Source: Tupaia tana (Eukaryota > Chordata > Mammalia > Scandentia > Tupaiidae). From it: a stretch of 64,000 bases of DNA. The notes beneath the pieces were generated by a model that worked only from the letters and a program-made list of their open reading frames with translations, searched no databases and was not told the DNA's origin. Location of the stretch: positions 88,795,975 to 88,859,974 of the forward strand of contig JAKSZU010000002.1 of NCBI GenBank assembly GCA_026018925.1, given 5' to 3'. A program made the position numbers and the translations under genes. Position 1 is the first letter of the stretch. Every line of letters begins with the position of its first letter. Shown here piece after piece: positions 22,219 through 33,610 of this stretch.

Positions 22219-22499
22219 TTTTTTTGTTTTTGTTTTTGTTTTTTTTTGGGGAGGAGTTTTTGCTATAGGGCGCATGTACTCGCCAGAGAGAGAGAGACAG
22301 AGAGACAGAAAGCGAGAAATGACCCCCCCCCCGGGGGGTGGCCATGCTGCAATCCCTTCTCCTTCATTCTCCTCTTGGGATCTTGGGCACGCATGCACAC
22401 ACGCCCGGTGTGAGTTTAAGCCACCAGGTCTGGGACATGAACCGTGGTCGACTACATGGGAGTCCAGCGACATAGCCATTACGCTAACTGCTGGTCCCA
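22219..22499 (-). mobile_element. tRNA-derived SINE, young long type, with TSD
   Basis: Reverse strand copy with a 17-bp TSD ATTAGTTCACATTTTCT at 22202-22218 and 22500-22516. The body poly(C) site has 10 C. Confidence 0.93.
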
Positions 22500-22587
22500 A
22501 TTAGTTCACATTTTCTCTTCATGTTCTAAGTAGTTGTGCTGAAGAAGTTAACAAAGGTTAACTTTTTTATGAAAAGAAACATTTTTA

Positions 22588-22859
22588 ATTATTTATTTTT
22601 TGTTTTTAGAGTTAATTTTGCTATACGGTGCTTATGCTTGCTGGAGAGACAGAGGCAGAGAGACAGAAAACAAGAAATCACTCACCAAGGTGGATGGGCA
22701 TGCTGCAATCCCTTCTTCCTCCATTTTCCTCTCAGGATTTTGGGCACACACACACACACATGCACCACGCATGAATTTCAAACCACATGTCCGGGATCTG
22801 AACTGCAGTTAGCCATGTAGGAGTCCAATGACATAATTATTACACTATTCACTGATCCC
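22588..22859 (-). mobile_element. tRNA-derived SINE, long type, older
   Basis: Reverse strand copy starting 90 bp after the previous one. The head GGGATCAGTGAATAGTGTAA is more diverged. The (CA)n stretch in the body is expanded. Confidence 0.86.
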
Positions 22860-22874
22860 AGTAAGAAGCGTTTT

Positions 22875-23121
22875 TTGTCTTTAAAGGATTATTTTATTTT
22901 ATTTTATTCATTGCCATTATTTTGATAGTGATGAGGGAGATCGCTTTCCTTCTCTCTCTCTCTCTCTGTCTCTCCATCTCCCTGAAGTTGATCAGGGAGA
23001 GACAGAGAGAGAGAGAGAAGGAAAGTGAGAAAACAAGCTTCCAAGTCCGAGACTTGAACAACGGTCAGCCATGTGGGAGTTCAGCCACCTTAACCACAAC
23101 ACTGCCTTCCAGACCCCCCCA
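22875..23121 (-). mobile_element. tRNA-derived SINE, short type, with large hairpin
   Basis: The reverse strand head is TCTGGAAGGCAGTGTTGTGG. The body contains an inverted repeat: the CT-rich arm around 22950-22985 is complementary to the GA-rich arm 22988-23018. An approximate TSD TAAGAAGCKTTT flanks it at 22862 and 23122. Confidence 0.8.
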
Positions 23122-23453
23122 TAAGAAGCTTTTAAAGAAAGTTATCTCCGTACTTGAAATAGCAGGAATCCCATGTAATAACTATTTATGACATTGACAG
23201 TTTTTTCCCTTAGGGCTTAATTTGTAATATGGAAAGCAAATGAGAATGAGAAAAAAGTAATCTAATAATCTAAGATCTATAAATTCTTTCAATAAACAAT
23301 TTTTCCTATCTTTGTATATTTCTATTTAACTCTATTGAAATTAGCTGGATAAATGGTTAATCTAATCAGTACTGCATTAAGTGCTCAATTCTGCATGCAA
23401 TCCTGGAAGACGAAAAAAAATGTACATCACAATTCCAACCTGCTACTTTTTAG

Positions 23454-23544
23454 GAACAATTTTAAAGAAGCCTGAGCAGTTTCTTGAGATTTCAAGTCCA
23501 TTTCTGAACTATAGAATGACTTCATTTACAATTCCAACAGAAAC
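23454..23544 (+). CDS. ADGB: Androglobin coding exon (KKPEQFLEISSPFLNYRM)
   Basis: The acceptor is TTTTTAG and the donor is GTAAGT at 23545. The exon is 91 nt, completes a codon left by the previous exon (A+GA, Arg) and leaves two bases. It reads TILKKPEQFLEISSPFLNYR and then MTSFTIPTE. The motif FLEISSPFLNYRM is a recognisable androglobin signature. It is too short and split to be caught by ORF length alone; I found it from the expected protein order between its neighbours, and both phases agree. Confidence 0.92.
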
Positions 23545-23757
23545 GTAAGTATATAACGTTCTTTCACATGAATACATCTTATTAACAAATAGTATCCTGT
23601 GATGTGTGTGGTTAAAAATAACACTAAATGGGAGCATTGTGAAGAATATTAATTTAAGAAAATGACGAATATATATTAAAAACACACTCAAGGACATTTC
23701 CTTGACCTTTTGTTGTGTGTGATTAAGTTAATTCATTTAATTACCAGTTCACTTTTT

Positions 23758-24018
23758 TTTTCTTTTTTTTTTTTTTTTTTGGAGAGGTTTTTGCTATAGG
23801 GCGCGTGCGCTCGCCAGACAGACAGATCGAGACATAGAGACAGAAAGAGAGAAATCACCCCCCAGGGGGGATGGTCACGCCGCAATCCCTTCTCCTCCAT
23901 TCTCCTCTCGGGATCTTGGGCACGCACGCACACGCGCCCGGCGTGAGTTGTAAGCCACCGGGTCCGAGACGCGAACCGCAGTCACTACATTTAGCCATTA
24001 CGCTAACTGCTGGTTCCC
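23758..24018 (-). mobile_element. tRNA-derived SINE, young long type, with TSD
   Basis: A CpG-rich reverse strand copy with an 18-bp TSD ATTACCAGTTCACTTTTT at 23740-23757 and 24019-24036. A gap of a few bases occurs between the B and A boxes. Confidence 0.93.
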
Positions 24019-24045
24019 ATTACCAGTTCACTTTTTAATGTGTAA

Positions 24046-24330
24046 ATATTATGAACTGAATGTTTGTGCTCCCCCAAACTTTGTATGTGCAAAACCCTAA
24101 CTCCCAGTGGGGCTAATTGGGAAATGAAGCCCCTAAAGAAGTAATTAAAGTTACATGCTATATCCAAGGTACTGTGTTACAGTATTGACTCAGAGCCCAA
24201 AGAACCCTTGAGGTCTTCATCATAAGTATATAAGCATCCACATCAACTAATTCTAAAAATTTGTGTTTTTTATCGCAGCCAGCAAATTAAAGGCACATTT
24301 GGAGGAGGCAAGGCTATCTGAGGCAGACAA
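24046..24330 (+). mobile_element. MaLR-like LTR fragment, plus
   Basis: TGAACTGAATGTTTGTGCTC followed by CCCCAAACTTTGTATGTG, CCCTAACTCCCAGTG and AATGAAGCCC is the usual start of MLT/MST LTRs. The remainder is diverged and the right end is approximate. Confidence 0.55.
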
Positions 24331-25229
24331 TATTAAGCACTGATAAACCATTAGTACTGTAAAAGCCGAAAAGAAACTACAAGTAGTACATGTGGTCATG
24401 TAATTTAATTTTAAGTTAATTATTATTATATAAAATTAAAACCTAAATTCCTTATTTGTGTTGGCCATATTTTAAGTTCTCAATAGTCAAATATTTTAAG
24501 TGAATAATTTTAATCATTGTATTTTTTTTCTGAATGTTAAAGGGAGTGATTAAGTGACCTGCCTATAAGTGTAACATTTCATTATAATATTATTATATTA
24601 TTTTTAGTTTTTATTAGTTTTATTATTGACCTGTATTTCCATTTATAGACTAAAATGCAAAAAGCCAATCAATTTATATAACTAGATTGAATGTACTTTG
24701 TTCTATGAGAAAGGCTCATTGAATTTAAATGTCTTAATATGATAGTTAAAATATTTCAATCAATTTTATTTTATAAATAGAAGTTTATACTTTGATGACA
24801 AATATACTAAAATTTGTGTTAATGCAGTGGTTAAACAATATTTCTTAGATTCTCTTTTATACTAATAAATACTTATTTTAAGATCAATTTTGAATCGATT
24901 AAAATGAGGCCTACTTTGAATGGCCTTTATTATTATTATAAAATTTTTTTAAAAAAATGAATGAGCCCTTCAATCCCAGGTATGTATAAATAAAGAATCA
25001 GGGGAATATGAAGTATTTATTATGAAGGGCACTCCTGTTTTTATGAGGCAAAAACTTACTTAATATGATCAATGAAGATTCTGAAAAAATATATAAAAAT
25101 ATTTGTGCAACAAAGTTATATAGGAAAATGATATATTGTATAGAAAAATGTCCTCCCTATCCTTCCTTATATTTTTACTGTCTGTTTTACTGCTTTGGTG
25201 AGATGTTATAGAATCAACAGGTTGGATAA
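24331..25229. other. Intron, very AT-rich, unassigned
   Basis: Dominated by A and T runs; no exon or named repeat visible. Confidence 0.5.
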
Positions 25230-25325
25230 ATGGATGGATGGATAGACAGATATAGATAGATAAATAAATAGATGATAGATAGATAGATGATGATAGATAG
25301 ATGATAGATAGATAGATAGATAGAT

Positions 25326-25368
<43 letters not shown>

Positions 25369-25390
25369 GATAGATGATAGATAGATAGGA
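25230..25390 (+). repeat. (GATA)n microsatellite
   Basis: About 160 bp of GATA/TAGA tetranucleotides with GATGATA interruptions. Confidence 0.95.
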
Positions 25391-25905
25391 GAGAGGACTT
25401 ATTAGAGGAATGGGTTCACATCATTATGGAGGCTAAATCCCATGACTGACTGTCAGCAAGCTGGAGAACCCAGGAGGTCAGCAGTGTGGCTCTGTCCAAG
25501 TGCAAAGTCCTCAGAACTTGGAAAGCCAAGAGTGTAACTATCAGTCCAAGGCTACAGGACTGAAAACCTGGAGTGGGAGTAAGAGTGCTGCTAATACAAA
25601 TCCCAGAGACCCAAGGCCAGAGAACCTGAAGTTCTGTTGTCCAAGTTGAGGAGAAGAAGGGTGTCCCAGGTCCAAGAAAGAGTTATTTCACATTTTCTCT
25701 GCCTTTTGCTCTATTCAGCTCTCCAGCTAATTGTGCCTGACTATGTTAAGGGCAGATCTTCACCACTCAGCCTATGGACTCATATGACAATCTCCTCCGG
25801 AAATACCATCACAGACACACTAAAAAATAAAGCTTCACTGGCTGTCTAGGCATCCCTTAATCTAGTTCATGTTGGCACCTAAAATAAACCAAGACACTTA
25901 AGATG
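25391..25905 (+). mobile_element. Old placental interspersed repeat, family unassigned
   Basis: It contains blocks TCATTATGGAGGCTAAATCC, GTCAGCAAGCTGGAGAACC, CTATTCAGCTCTCCAGCTAA, CATCACAGACACACTA and TTGGCACCTAAAATAAACCA. I recognise this order from a common placental repeat, but not its name. The GATA run sits at its left edge, as is often seen for its GA-rich start. Confidence 0.5.
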
Positions 25906-26940
25906 ATGACTTCTCCATTCCAAATAATTTTTGCCTATCGCCCAGCTGACCGAATTTGCATACTAATCATAGATTTTGTAGGCTGTTAAAAAGGGAGCTG
26001 CAGACTGCAAGGGCAAATGTTTTCATGGTTTAAATTGTTATGTCTAGCCTCTCAGAATCTTTATGCCAATTTGGGCCACAAATGTGTTGGTTTTATAATC
26101 TGAATTCCCTGAGCTACTCCCTTACTTGATTTTCTTGTACCTTCTTTCAGCTTTATTACTTGATTAGGATGGATAAAACACTAATTCTCAGTTACAGGTG
26201 ACTTCATTACTTGATTGAATTCAACTAATCTAGTCACTGCTTGAATCTGTTAGGAACGAATTTGCATATTCATTTTATCTGACAGAGCCAAATGCGAGGA
26301 TATATGAATGGTATTTTATCCTAAGTAAAAAACATGTCCCTTCTGTCCCATCTTGCTGTACAGTCAGAGTTCTCAGGTCGACATAAAAGCAAGTCCTTCT
26401 TGTGGAGAGCTCTTGAAAGCACCTGCTCTCACAGCTTCCTATCACTCAAACTGTTATTGTAGCAACAGGCCGGGTTTGCCCATTCTTGGCTCATAGCCTT
26501 GTGTGCTAGAATTGGAGCCTCAAAATCATGTTTGTACTACCCTCTAGTGGAAGTTTCATGCATATCAGAGAAGTTTAATTAGAGGGGAATTCAGTTTTAC
26601 TGGACGCTAACTGGAAAGAAATGTTTGTAAAGTTTAAATGCATATAATTTAATTTTCAAAAAACACCTTACCTAAAACATATATACTATAACAAATGGAT
26701 TTTTGTATGACTATAAAATTCAAGCTATAGCAATGTTAGTTTGGGGTAATATTAGAAATCTGTGGGAGGATTATACACAGGTAGTTTAAGTATGAGTGTC
26801 ACAGTTATAAACTAAGTGCACAAGACTCATAATTAAATGCTATGACTCTGATCCTGGCTTCACTGACACATTACTCTGATACTTTCTTTGGAATAGAAAT
26901 CTGCTTTTTTCACTTTGTTTTATTTTTATCATTTCTTGAA
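25906..26940. other. Intron, unassigned, with a possible LTR-like stretch
   Basis: 26330-26530 has a TATA-like ACATAAAAGC followed by moderately GC-rich sequence, reminiscent of an old retroviral LTR. No matching partner LTR or internal gene is present, so this stays a guess. Confidence 0.3.
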
Positions 26941-27181
26941 TTAATTTTTTTTACATCTTTAAGATATGCAATATGGTTTTTCAAAGCATTCATGCAGTGT
27001 GTAATAATAAAACCAAGGATTATACATTATTTCAACAAAGAACCTTACATTCTTGTCTGTTAAAACCCCTCCCTTTTTTTCTGAATCCCTTACCCTCTCC
27101 CTACCCCCTTCATGCAGTCTCTGGTATCTACATTTGTCCTCTGTACTACTATGTCTTTTAATCTTTTCATTTCTACTGTAG

Positions 27182-27182
<1 letters not shown>

Positions 27183-27223
<41 letters not shown>
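27183..27223 (+). repeat. (GT)n microsatellite
   Basis: A dinucleotide run inside the L1 3' UTR; the (TH)n open frames on the reverse strand come from it. Confidence 0.95.
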
Positions 27224-27227
<4 letters not shown>

Positions 27228-28706
27228 AGAGAGAGAGCACAAAGATATACAATGTTCATCTTCTATATTCATTCACTTTGTGTAGAATCACAAAGTCTCA
27301 CTGTTTTTTATGGCTGAGTAGTATTCTGTCGTGTATTTGTGCCACATATTTTTGATACAGTCATCAGTTATTTGGCATTTAGTTTGATTGCAAGTCTTAG
27401 TAATTGTGACTAATGCTGCAATAAACAGGAATCTCTATGTGTCTTTCCAACAGCTGTTTTCCTGGTCTTTGGATAAATACCAAGGAGTGGGATTACTGGG
27501 CTATATGGTAGTTATATTTGCAAATGTTTGAAGAACCTCTATATTGTTTTTCACAATGGCTGTACTAATTTACATTCTCACCAATAGTGCAGTGTAGTTT
27601 CTTTTCACCATGGCTTTGCCAGCATTTGTTGTTCTTTGTGTTTTTGAATGTAGTGATTCTGATGGGCTAAATGATTACCTAATGATAGCTTTGACTTGCA
27701 TTTTCTTTATGATAAGAGACATTAAACATTTTTTCATGTGCTTTTTGGCCATTTTATGTCTTCCTTTGAGAGTTTGCTCAACTTATGTGCCCATCTATAA
27801 ATTGGATTATGCATTTTTTTTATTGTGACTGGACTGCTTGAATTCCCTATACATTCTGGACATCAATCTCTTATCTGAAGCATAGTTTGCAAATATTTTC
27901 TCCCATTCAGTGGGTTGTTGCTTCACTCTGCTTATTGTTTCCATTGCTATGCAGAAACTTTTAGCTTGATGTAATCCTAGTTGTTTATTTGGAATTCTTG
28001 CCTGAGCTCTAGGGGTCTTATATAATAAATCTTTGCCTGCTCCAATGTCTTCAAATGTTTCTCCTTCATTTTCCACAAGTAGTTTCATAGTTTGAGATTT
28101 TACATTTAAGTCTTTGTTCCATTTTGAGTTCATTTTTGTTAATGGTGAGAGATAGGGGTCCAGTTTCATTTCCCTGTAGGTAGATATCAGTTGTTCTAGC
28201 ATCATTTTCTGAAAAGATTTTCTTTTCCCCACTGGATTGCCTTGTGCCCAGTGTCAAAAATTAGGTGGCTGTATGTTCTGGGATTTTTTTTTTCCTAAAT
28301 TCTTTATCCTGTTCCATTGGTCTGTGTGTCCATTTCTGTGCCAGGACCGTGTTATCTTGATTAACACAGATTTGTAATATATTTTAAGGCCTTGAAATGT
28401 GATGAGATGCCTTGTACTTTATTCTTCCTGCACAGTATTACTATTGTGATATGGGGTCTTTTATAATTCCAGAAAATTTTATAATTGCTTTTTGTATTTC
28501 TGTGAAGAATCTCACTGGTAATTTAATCAGAATCACATTGATTTTGTAAATTAATTTAGCTATATTGACCTTTTAATTATATTGATTATTCCTATCCAAG
28601 AACAAGAGTTGTCTTTCTAATTTTTTGTATCATATTCAATTTCTTTTTTCAGTTTTTCATAGTTATCCTTGTGGAAGTCTTTCACCTCTTTGATTAGGCT
28701 TATTCC

Positions 28707-28709
<3 letters not shown>

Positions 28710-28748
<39 letters not shown>
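28710..28748 (+). repeat. (GT)n microsatellite
   Basis: A dinucleotide run inside the L1 copy. Confidence 0.95.
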
Positions 28749-28751
<3 letters not shown>

Positions 28752-29401
28752 GCTATTTTAAAAGAGTTTTTTTCTTCAATTTTACCTCACTATATTCATT
28801 GTTAGTGTATTAAAAACACTATAGATTTTTCTATATTGATTTTTTATCCTGTTACTTTACTGAATTAATTGATCACTTCCAGGATTTTTCCCATGAATTA
28901 TCTTAGCTTTTCTATGTAATCATGTCATCTGCAAATAGGGACAATTTAACTTCTTTTCCTAGTTGAATGTAGTTTACTTTACTCTCCTGTCTGCATTGGC
29001 TGGAAATGCAGTAATGTATTGAGAAGGAGTGGAGAAATCAGACCACCTTGTGTCTTGTTCTCATTTTTAGTGGGAAAACTTGAAGCTATTCCTTATATAG
29101 TCTGAAGTTGACTATAGATATGTAATTTATGGCTTTTATTGTGTTGAGGAATATACCTTCTATATTTATTTTCTGGAGAGTCCTATTCATGAAGGGATGT
29201 TGTATTTTATGAAATTATTCTTCAGCATCAATTATTATGATCACTTAAACATTTTTTTCCTTCTTAATGTGATGTATTACAGTTATTGTTTTGCATTGTT
29301 AAAATATCCTTGCATCCCTGGGATAAAGACTACTTGGCAATGGTAAAATGCATTAAAATGCACTACTCTGAAAATTAAGTCAATTCTAAATGTCAAATTT
29401 C

Positions 29402-29669
29402 TATTTTCTTTTTATTGCCAGAGGGTACATGAACTCACTAGAGAGAAAGAGAGATAATGAGACTGACATGAAGCACCCCCCAATGAGGTATGAAAATACT
29501 GAAATCCCTTTTTCTCAATTTCTACATCCCATCAGGATTTGGAGCAAGCACACACATGAACCTAACATGTTTTTCAAGCCACCAGTGCTAGGATTTGAAC
29601 CATAGCTGGTCTTACGAAATCCAGCGTTTAGTGCACAGTGCTAAATCATTGTGCTACAGAACCAGCCCA
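29402..29669 (-). mobile_element. tRNA-derived SINE, old
   Basis: The reverse strand head is GGGCTGGTTCTGTAGCACAA and the body is poorly conserved. It lies immediately upstream of the exon at 29949, separated by unassigned sequence. Confidence 0.75.
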
Positions 29670-29948
29670 TAGAATTCATAAAAATACAAAGATGATCACC
29701 ATAGCTGTGTTCTGGAAAATTTTACACTGATACTTTGACTGAGATGAAATATTTCTTTAGTAGTGAACAAAGTGATTCAATGTTTTAACATGAAGTAAAA
29801 AATATATATTTCTTATACATAGTAGTTGTGAAAGCATGAAAATAATCAAAATGAACAAAACCAGAACTCCCTCTGACAAAGCGGTAGTTATGTATTAGCA
29901 ACTTAAAATGAAAGATTGAAACAGTAGGCTTTCTTTTTCTCCTATAAG

Positions 29949-30078
29949 GCATTATGTACAATCTTTTATTAAGAAAGGAGTGTCTTCAAGATCTGGTTTA
30001 CCTTCCGTCCCCGAAAGTGATGAAACCACAACCACTAGTCAGCTAGACTTGAGTCAAATAACAGGAACTGTATCTCAG
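29949..30078 (+). CDS. ADGB: Androglobin coding exon (Ser/Thr-rich linker, LDLSQITGTVSQ)
   Basis: The acceptor is CCTATAAG and the donor is GTAAAT at 30079. The exon is 130 nt, uses one base to finish a split Thr codon (AC+G), and ends on a complete codon. It reads HYVQSFIKKGVSSRSGLPSV, then PESDETTTTSQLDLSQITGT and VSQ. It is Ser/Thr-rich and acidic, with no predicted fold, so it is probably a flexible linker. The ends (SFIKKG and DLSQIT) agree with androglobin while the middle diverges. Its last codons continue into intron as an open frame, which is not coding. Confidence 0.92.
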
Positions 30079-30480
30079 GTAAATATATTACTCTCACCAT
30101 TGTCCTTATGGCTTAATTGTACAAGTTTTTCCCTAAATTGTGAATTACTTTATACAAATGAAACAATGTAGAACAGTCATCTGAACTCTCGTCTAGTACT
30201 GACTGAGCCATTCTTTATACTAAGATTACTATGAAGATGTGTATTTTATGTTTCTATGACTTGTCTTAGAAAATACAATATTCATCTGTAGTGGAAGTTT
30301 TCTGTGTCTCTTCTGTGTTATATTCCCTATCTGCCATTCAGAATTTAACATTTATCAGCTCCATACTTTTCTAATTTTTCTAATTATGTATGTGTTTATA
30401 AGCAACATACAGCTTAACACAATTGCTATATAATCTTAATTGACATTTATTGTATTAATTCTTCTCTTACATTTTTTTTA
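30079..30480. other. Intron after the linker exon, unassigned
   Basis: AT-rich sequence; an open frame from the exon runs 90 bases into it and then stops. Confidence 0.5.
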
Positions 30481-30887
30481 TCTTAACATCATGTTGCTCT
30501 CCACAGTTTGCTCATTTCACTGGATGATAGTATTTATTGAGTAACCAATATTACAGTTTTTAAAAATCAAGCACAGTGAAAATATGGCTTTATTTGTCAC
30601 TTCTTTACATATTTGGGTGTTCTAAGGTTGGGTATACAAGACATATATATTTACAGTGTTATATATTATTGAATAATTGACCACTTTCTCATTATTTTAT
30701 GACCTTCTTTGTCTCATTTTATAATTTTTTTAAATTTAAATTCCATTTTATCTGATATGTGCACCTAAATCCCCTTTCTCTCTTTTAGTTTTAATTTATA
30801 TGGAATATATTTTTCCATCTTTCCACTTTCCATCTCTATGTGTCTTTAAAGTTACAGTGAGTCTCTTATAGGCAGCATATGATCACA

Positions 30888-31098
30888 TTTTTTTTCCGGT
30901 TCTTGCCATAGGGTGCATGTGCTCACCAGAGACAGACAGAGAGTGGGAAAGTGAGAAATCACCCCTCAGGAGAAATGATCATGTCACAATCCCTTCTCTT
31001 CCATTCTCCTTTTGGGAATTTGAGCACTAATGCACATGTGCCCAGTGTGGTTCTCAAGCTGCCAGGTCCCTTAACCTCCATGCCACCTGTTGGTCCCA
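30888..31098 (-). mobile_element. tRNA-derived SINE, with head deletion
   Basis: Reverse strand long type. The part between body and A box is shortened, so the B box is lost. It lies within the L1. Confidence 0.82.
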
Positions 31099-31478
31099 AC
31101 TATGTTTTTTAATCTATCCAGTCACTCTGTCATTTTTCAATGGAGAATTTAATATACTTATATTCAAGGTAAACACTTATTAATATTATTTAAGTAAGTA
31201 TGTTTGGTTGTTTTGTATATTGTTTGTTTCTTTTTTCCTCTTTTTACTGTCTATTATTAGGTGACTTTCTTTATAGAGTTGTGCTTTGATTCCTTGCCTT
31301 TTATCATTTGTGTATCTGTTCTCCATTTTTGCTTTGTGGCTACCATCAGGCTTATATTAAACATCTTATAGCTATAACAGACAATTTTAAGCTCATAATA
31401 ACTTAAGTTCAATCATGCATAAAAACTTTATACTTTTACCCAACTGTCCTCCCCATATTTGATGTTTTCTTTTGTTTT

Positions 31479-31680
31479 GTTTTGTTTTCTGACAAGGTCT
31501 CTCTATGTCATGATCCTTTTATCTAAGCTTCCCAAATAGCTGAGAATATAGGCATGTGTCATAGTGCCCACCTTTTTAAAGTGCACCAGGAATTGAACCC
31601 TGGCCTTCCATACAGCCTTAGGCTACTGAATAACAGCATCAAGTAGCATGTACTACTGCAGCTGGATCTTAAGATTTTGA
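31479..31680 (-). mobile_element. Old 7SL-derived SINE joined to a tRNA-like part
   Basis: TGACAAGGTCTCTCTATG then GATCCTTTTATCTAAGCTTC and TAGCTGAGAATATAGGCATG, TCATAGTGCCCA follow antisense Alu/B1-like order. About 28 of the last 34 positions equal the usual Alu wording. After it, GGAATTGAACCCTGGCCTTC looks like a tRNA-derived unit, so this may be a composite SINE. Confidence 0.65.
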
Positions 31681-32045
31681 TGAACAATGTATATACTTTT
31701 ATACTTTGAATTATCTGTCTTGATACAGTCTCGTTTGGATTGAATCTTAGTGGAGACTTTTGACCTTCCTTATGTTTTTAATTTCTCTGTTAAATATCTT
31801 GTTTTGGTCATTCTTCTTAATTTTGTTGAATTTTTTTTTTTACATTTTCTTGAAGTTCAGTGAATATTCTTAAAATCTTTGTTTTGAATTATTTGGCAAG
31901 AAAATTATGTATCTCCATTTCTCTAAGGTTGGTTACTAGTGCTTTGTTTTATTTTTTTCTGTTTCTTTGGTGGGATCCTGTTTCTCTGATTTTTCTCTGA
32001 TGTTTGTGGTGATATATTAATGTCTGCACATTTGAAGAAGTAGAG

Positions 32046-32309
32046 TCTTTCCTCTTTTTTTTGGAGAGGTTTTTGCTCTAGGTCAGAGAGACGGAGAGAG
32101 ACAGAGAGATAGAAAGCGAGAAATCACCCCCCAGGGGGGGATGGCCACACCGCAATCCCTTTTCCTCCATTCTCCTCTTGGGATCTTGGGCACAGACGCA
32201 CACACGCACATGCACCCAGCATGAGTTTAATCCACCAAGTCCAGGACTTGAACAGCAGTCAACTACATGGGAGTCCAGTGACATAGCCATTATCCTAACT
32301 GCTGGTCCC
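32046..32309 (-). mobile_element. tRNA-derived SINE, long type, with TSD
   Basis: Reverse strand copy. The TSD GAAGAAGTAGAG lies at 32034-32045 and 32310-32321. The tail-proximal CGCATGCGCTCGCC segment is deleted. Confidence 0.92.
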
Positions 32310-32339
32310 GAAGAAGTAGAGGACCACAGAAGCAGGACT

Positions 32340-32760
32340 GAACCTTAGGTTCACTGGAACATGGGTCCTTGGAGACTGGTCTGGAGCCTGTGGCTAGCCT
32401 GGTACTGGAGCAATCAAGAAGCCTGTGTCTGTAGGGTCTGGTCTGGAGCCTGTGGCTGTAGGGACAGGCCAGGATCTTGGGTCTATGGAGGCTGGCTTAG
32501 AGGCCTTGTTTGTGGGTGCTAGTCTGGTGGTTCAATTCATTAGAGCTGGTCTAGGTCCTGGGGTTATGGTAGCCAGACTGAAATCTGGCTCCACATGAGT
32601 AGACCTAGAATCTGAGTTTATAGAGGTGGTCTAGTACTGGGGTCTCTTGGGATGAACTTGGATCTTGGATCTGTTGAGCATGGGCCCATGGAGACTAAAT
32701 AAAGGGAGGGATCACAGGAACTGGTCTGGCACTGGAATCTGTGTCAATGGGTGTCAGAGG
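32340..32760 (-). repeat. Degenerate ~30-bp minisatellite-like repeat
   Basis: Successive units resemble GGTCTGGTCTGGAGCCTGTG with variable ends (CTGG, GGGTCT, GGAG). It is G-rich on the + strand. Such repeats are typical of some L1 5' UTRs, and the position fits the surrounding minus-strand L1. Confidence 0.7.
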
Positions 32761-33339
32761 CAAGGAGTGCCAAAATGGCCTGCATTATGCTTAAAGCCGG
32801 GGTTGTGTGGACAAACCTTACTCTGAATTTGATGGCAAATTTGCTGGTCTGAATTTAGGGTAGGTTTGGAACCTTGGGCTTCAAGAGCCATCATGGCGCT
32901 GGTAAAGTTTTAGAAGCTCAATTCGTAAGTACTGGTCAAAAGCTTGGGGCAGTGGAGCCCTGTGTATTCCTGAGTTTTACTGCAGTGGGTCAGTTTTTGA
33001 GTCCAAGGAAAAGTCCAGAGCCCATTTCCCTCTCCTTCCCCCATTTGGAGGGCATCTCTCTTTTTACACACTGTGTGGTCAAGATAGGGAGATGTGTGAT
33101 GCAGGAAATGTAAAATAATCCTTCTGACCATCTTCAATTCAATGAGTCTTTTCTTATTTCTTTGCTATACCTAGGTACTCTAATGTCTCAGTTTTTTTTT
33201 TCTCTTATAAAAGTATTGTTATACATGAATAGTTGTTGAAACTGATGTTCCTGCAGGGAGCAAGCCATGGAAAGTCTTATCTCACCATCTGGCTCTCAAG
33301 CGCTCCTAAACATTTTTTTTTTAATTTTGTCTTTAGATG

Positions 33340-33610
33340 AACAGATTTTTTTTTTTTATTTTGAATGTGGTTGAATTAATTTATATATCCCATGAATGAG
33401 ATTTTTATATCTGGTTTAAGAAATCCTTCCTTACACTAAAGTCATAGGCTATTTTCTACATCATCTTATAAAATGTTATAGTTTTACTTTCCTAAAGTCT
33501 GGTTCATTAGGAGTCAATTTTTGTGTATGATATAAAATAAAGATTGAAATTTTATTTGTTCCCATAGGGGACACAATTCATTGTCTTTGAGAAATTATTA
33601 TGCTGGTTTC
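33340..33610 (-). mobile_element. L1 ORF2 fragment, minus
   Basis: GGTTTAAGAAATCCTTCCTT, AAAGTCATAGGCTATTTTC and GAGTCAATTTTTGTGTATGA are complements of L1 ORF2. The order relative to the next fragment is not colinear, so it is a separate insertion. Confidence 0.7.

Larger units (their letters stand above)
26945..29376 (-). mobile_element. L1 retrotransposon, 3' part, minus orientation
   Basis: The reverse strand 28232-27807 keeps 141 codons of ORF2 C-terminal region, including [20 protein letters not shown]. The left end repeats the L1 3' UTR seen at 1050. The element is truncated at about 29376. Its plus-strand order (3' UTR, then ORF2 end, then RT) parallels 1050-4325, so the two are copies of related subfamilies. 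Confidence 0.88.
30480..33310 (-). mobile_element. Old L1, 5' half, minus orientation, with SINE insertions
   Basis: Plus-strand landmarks GTTACAGTGAGTCTCTTATA, GCTTTGTGGCTACCATCAGG and ACATCTTATAGCTATAACAG are the complement of older L1 sequence. Further right, CTGGTCTGGAGCCTG-type repeats and the segment ending CTCACCATCTGGCTCTCAAG look like an L1 5' UTR. Two tRNA SINEs and a 7SL fragment interrupt it. Confidence 0.6.

Noticed and set aside
25230..25390. Repeats with regular spacing that could suggest a CRISPR array
   Set aside because: Plain GATA microsatellite with no spacers, in a mammalian intron.
27807..28232. 141-codon reverse-strand ORF
   Set aside because: L1 ORF2 fragment ([12 protein letters not shown]) in a truncated element.
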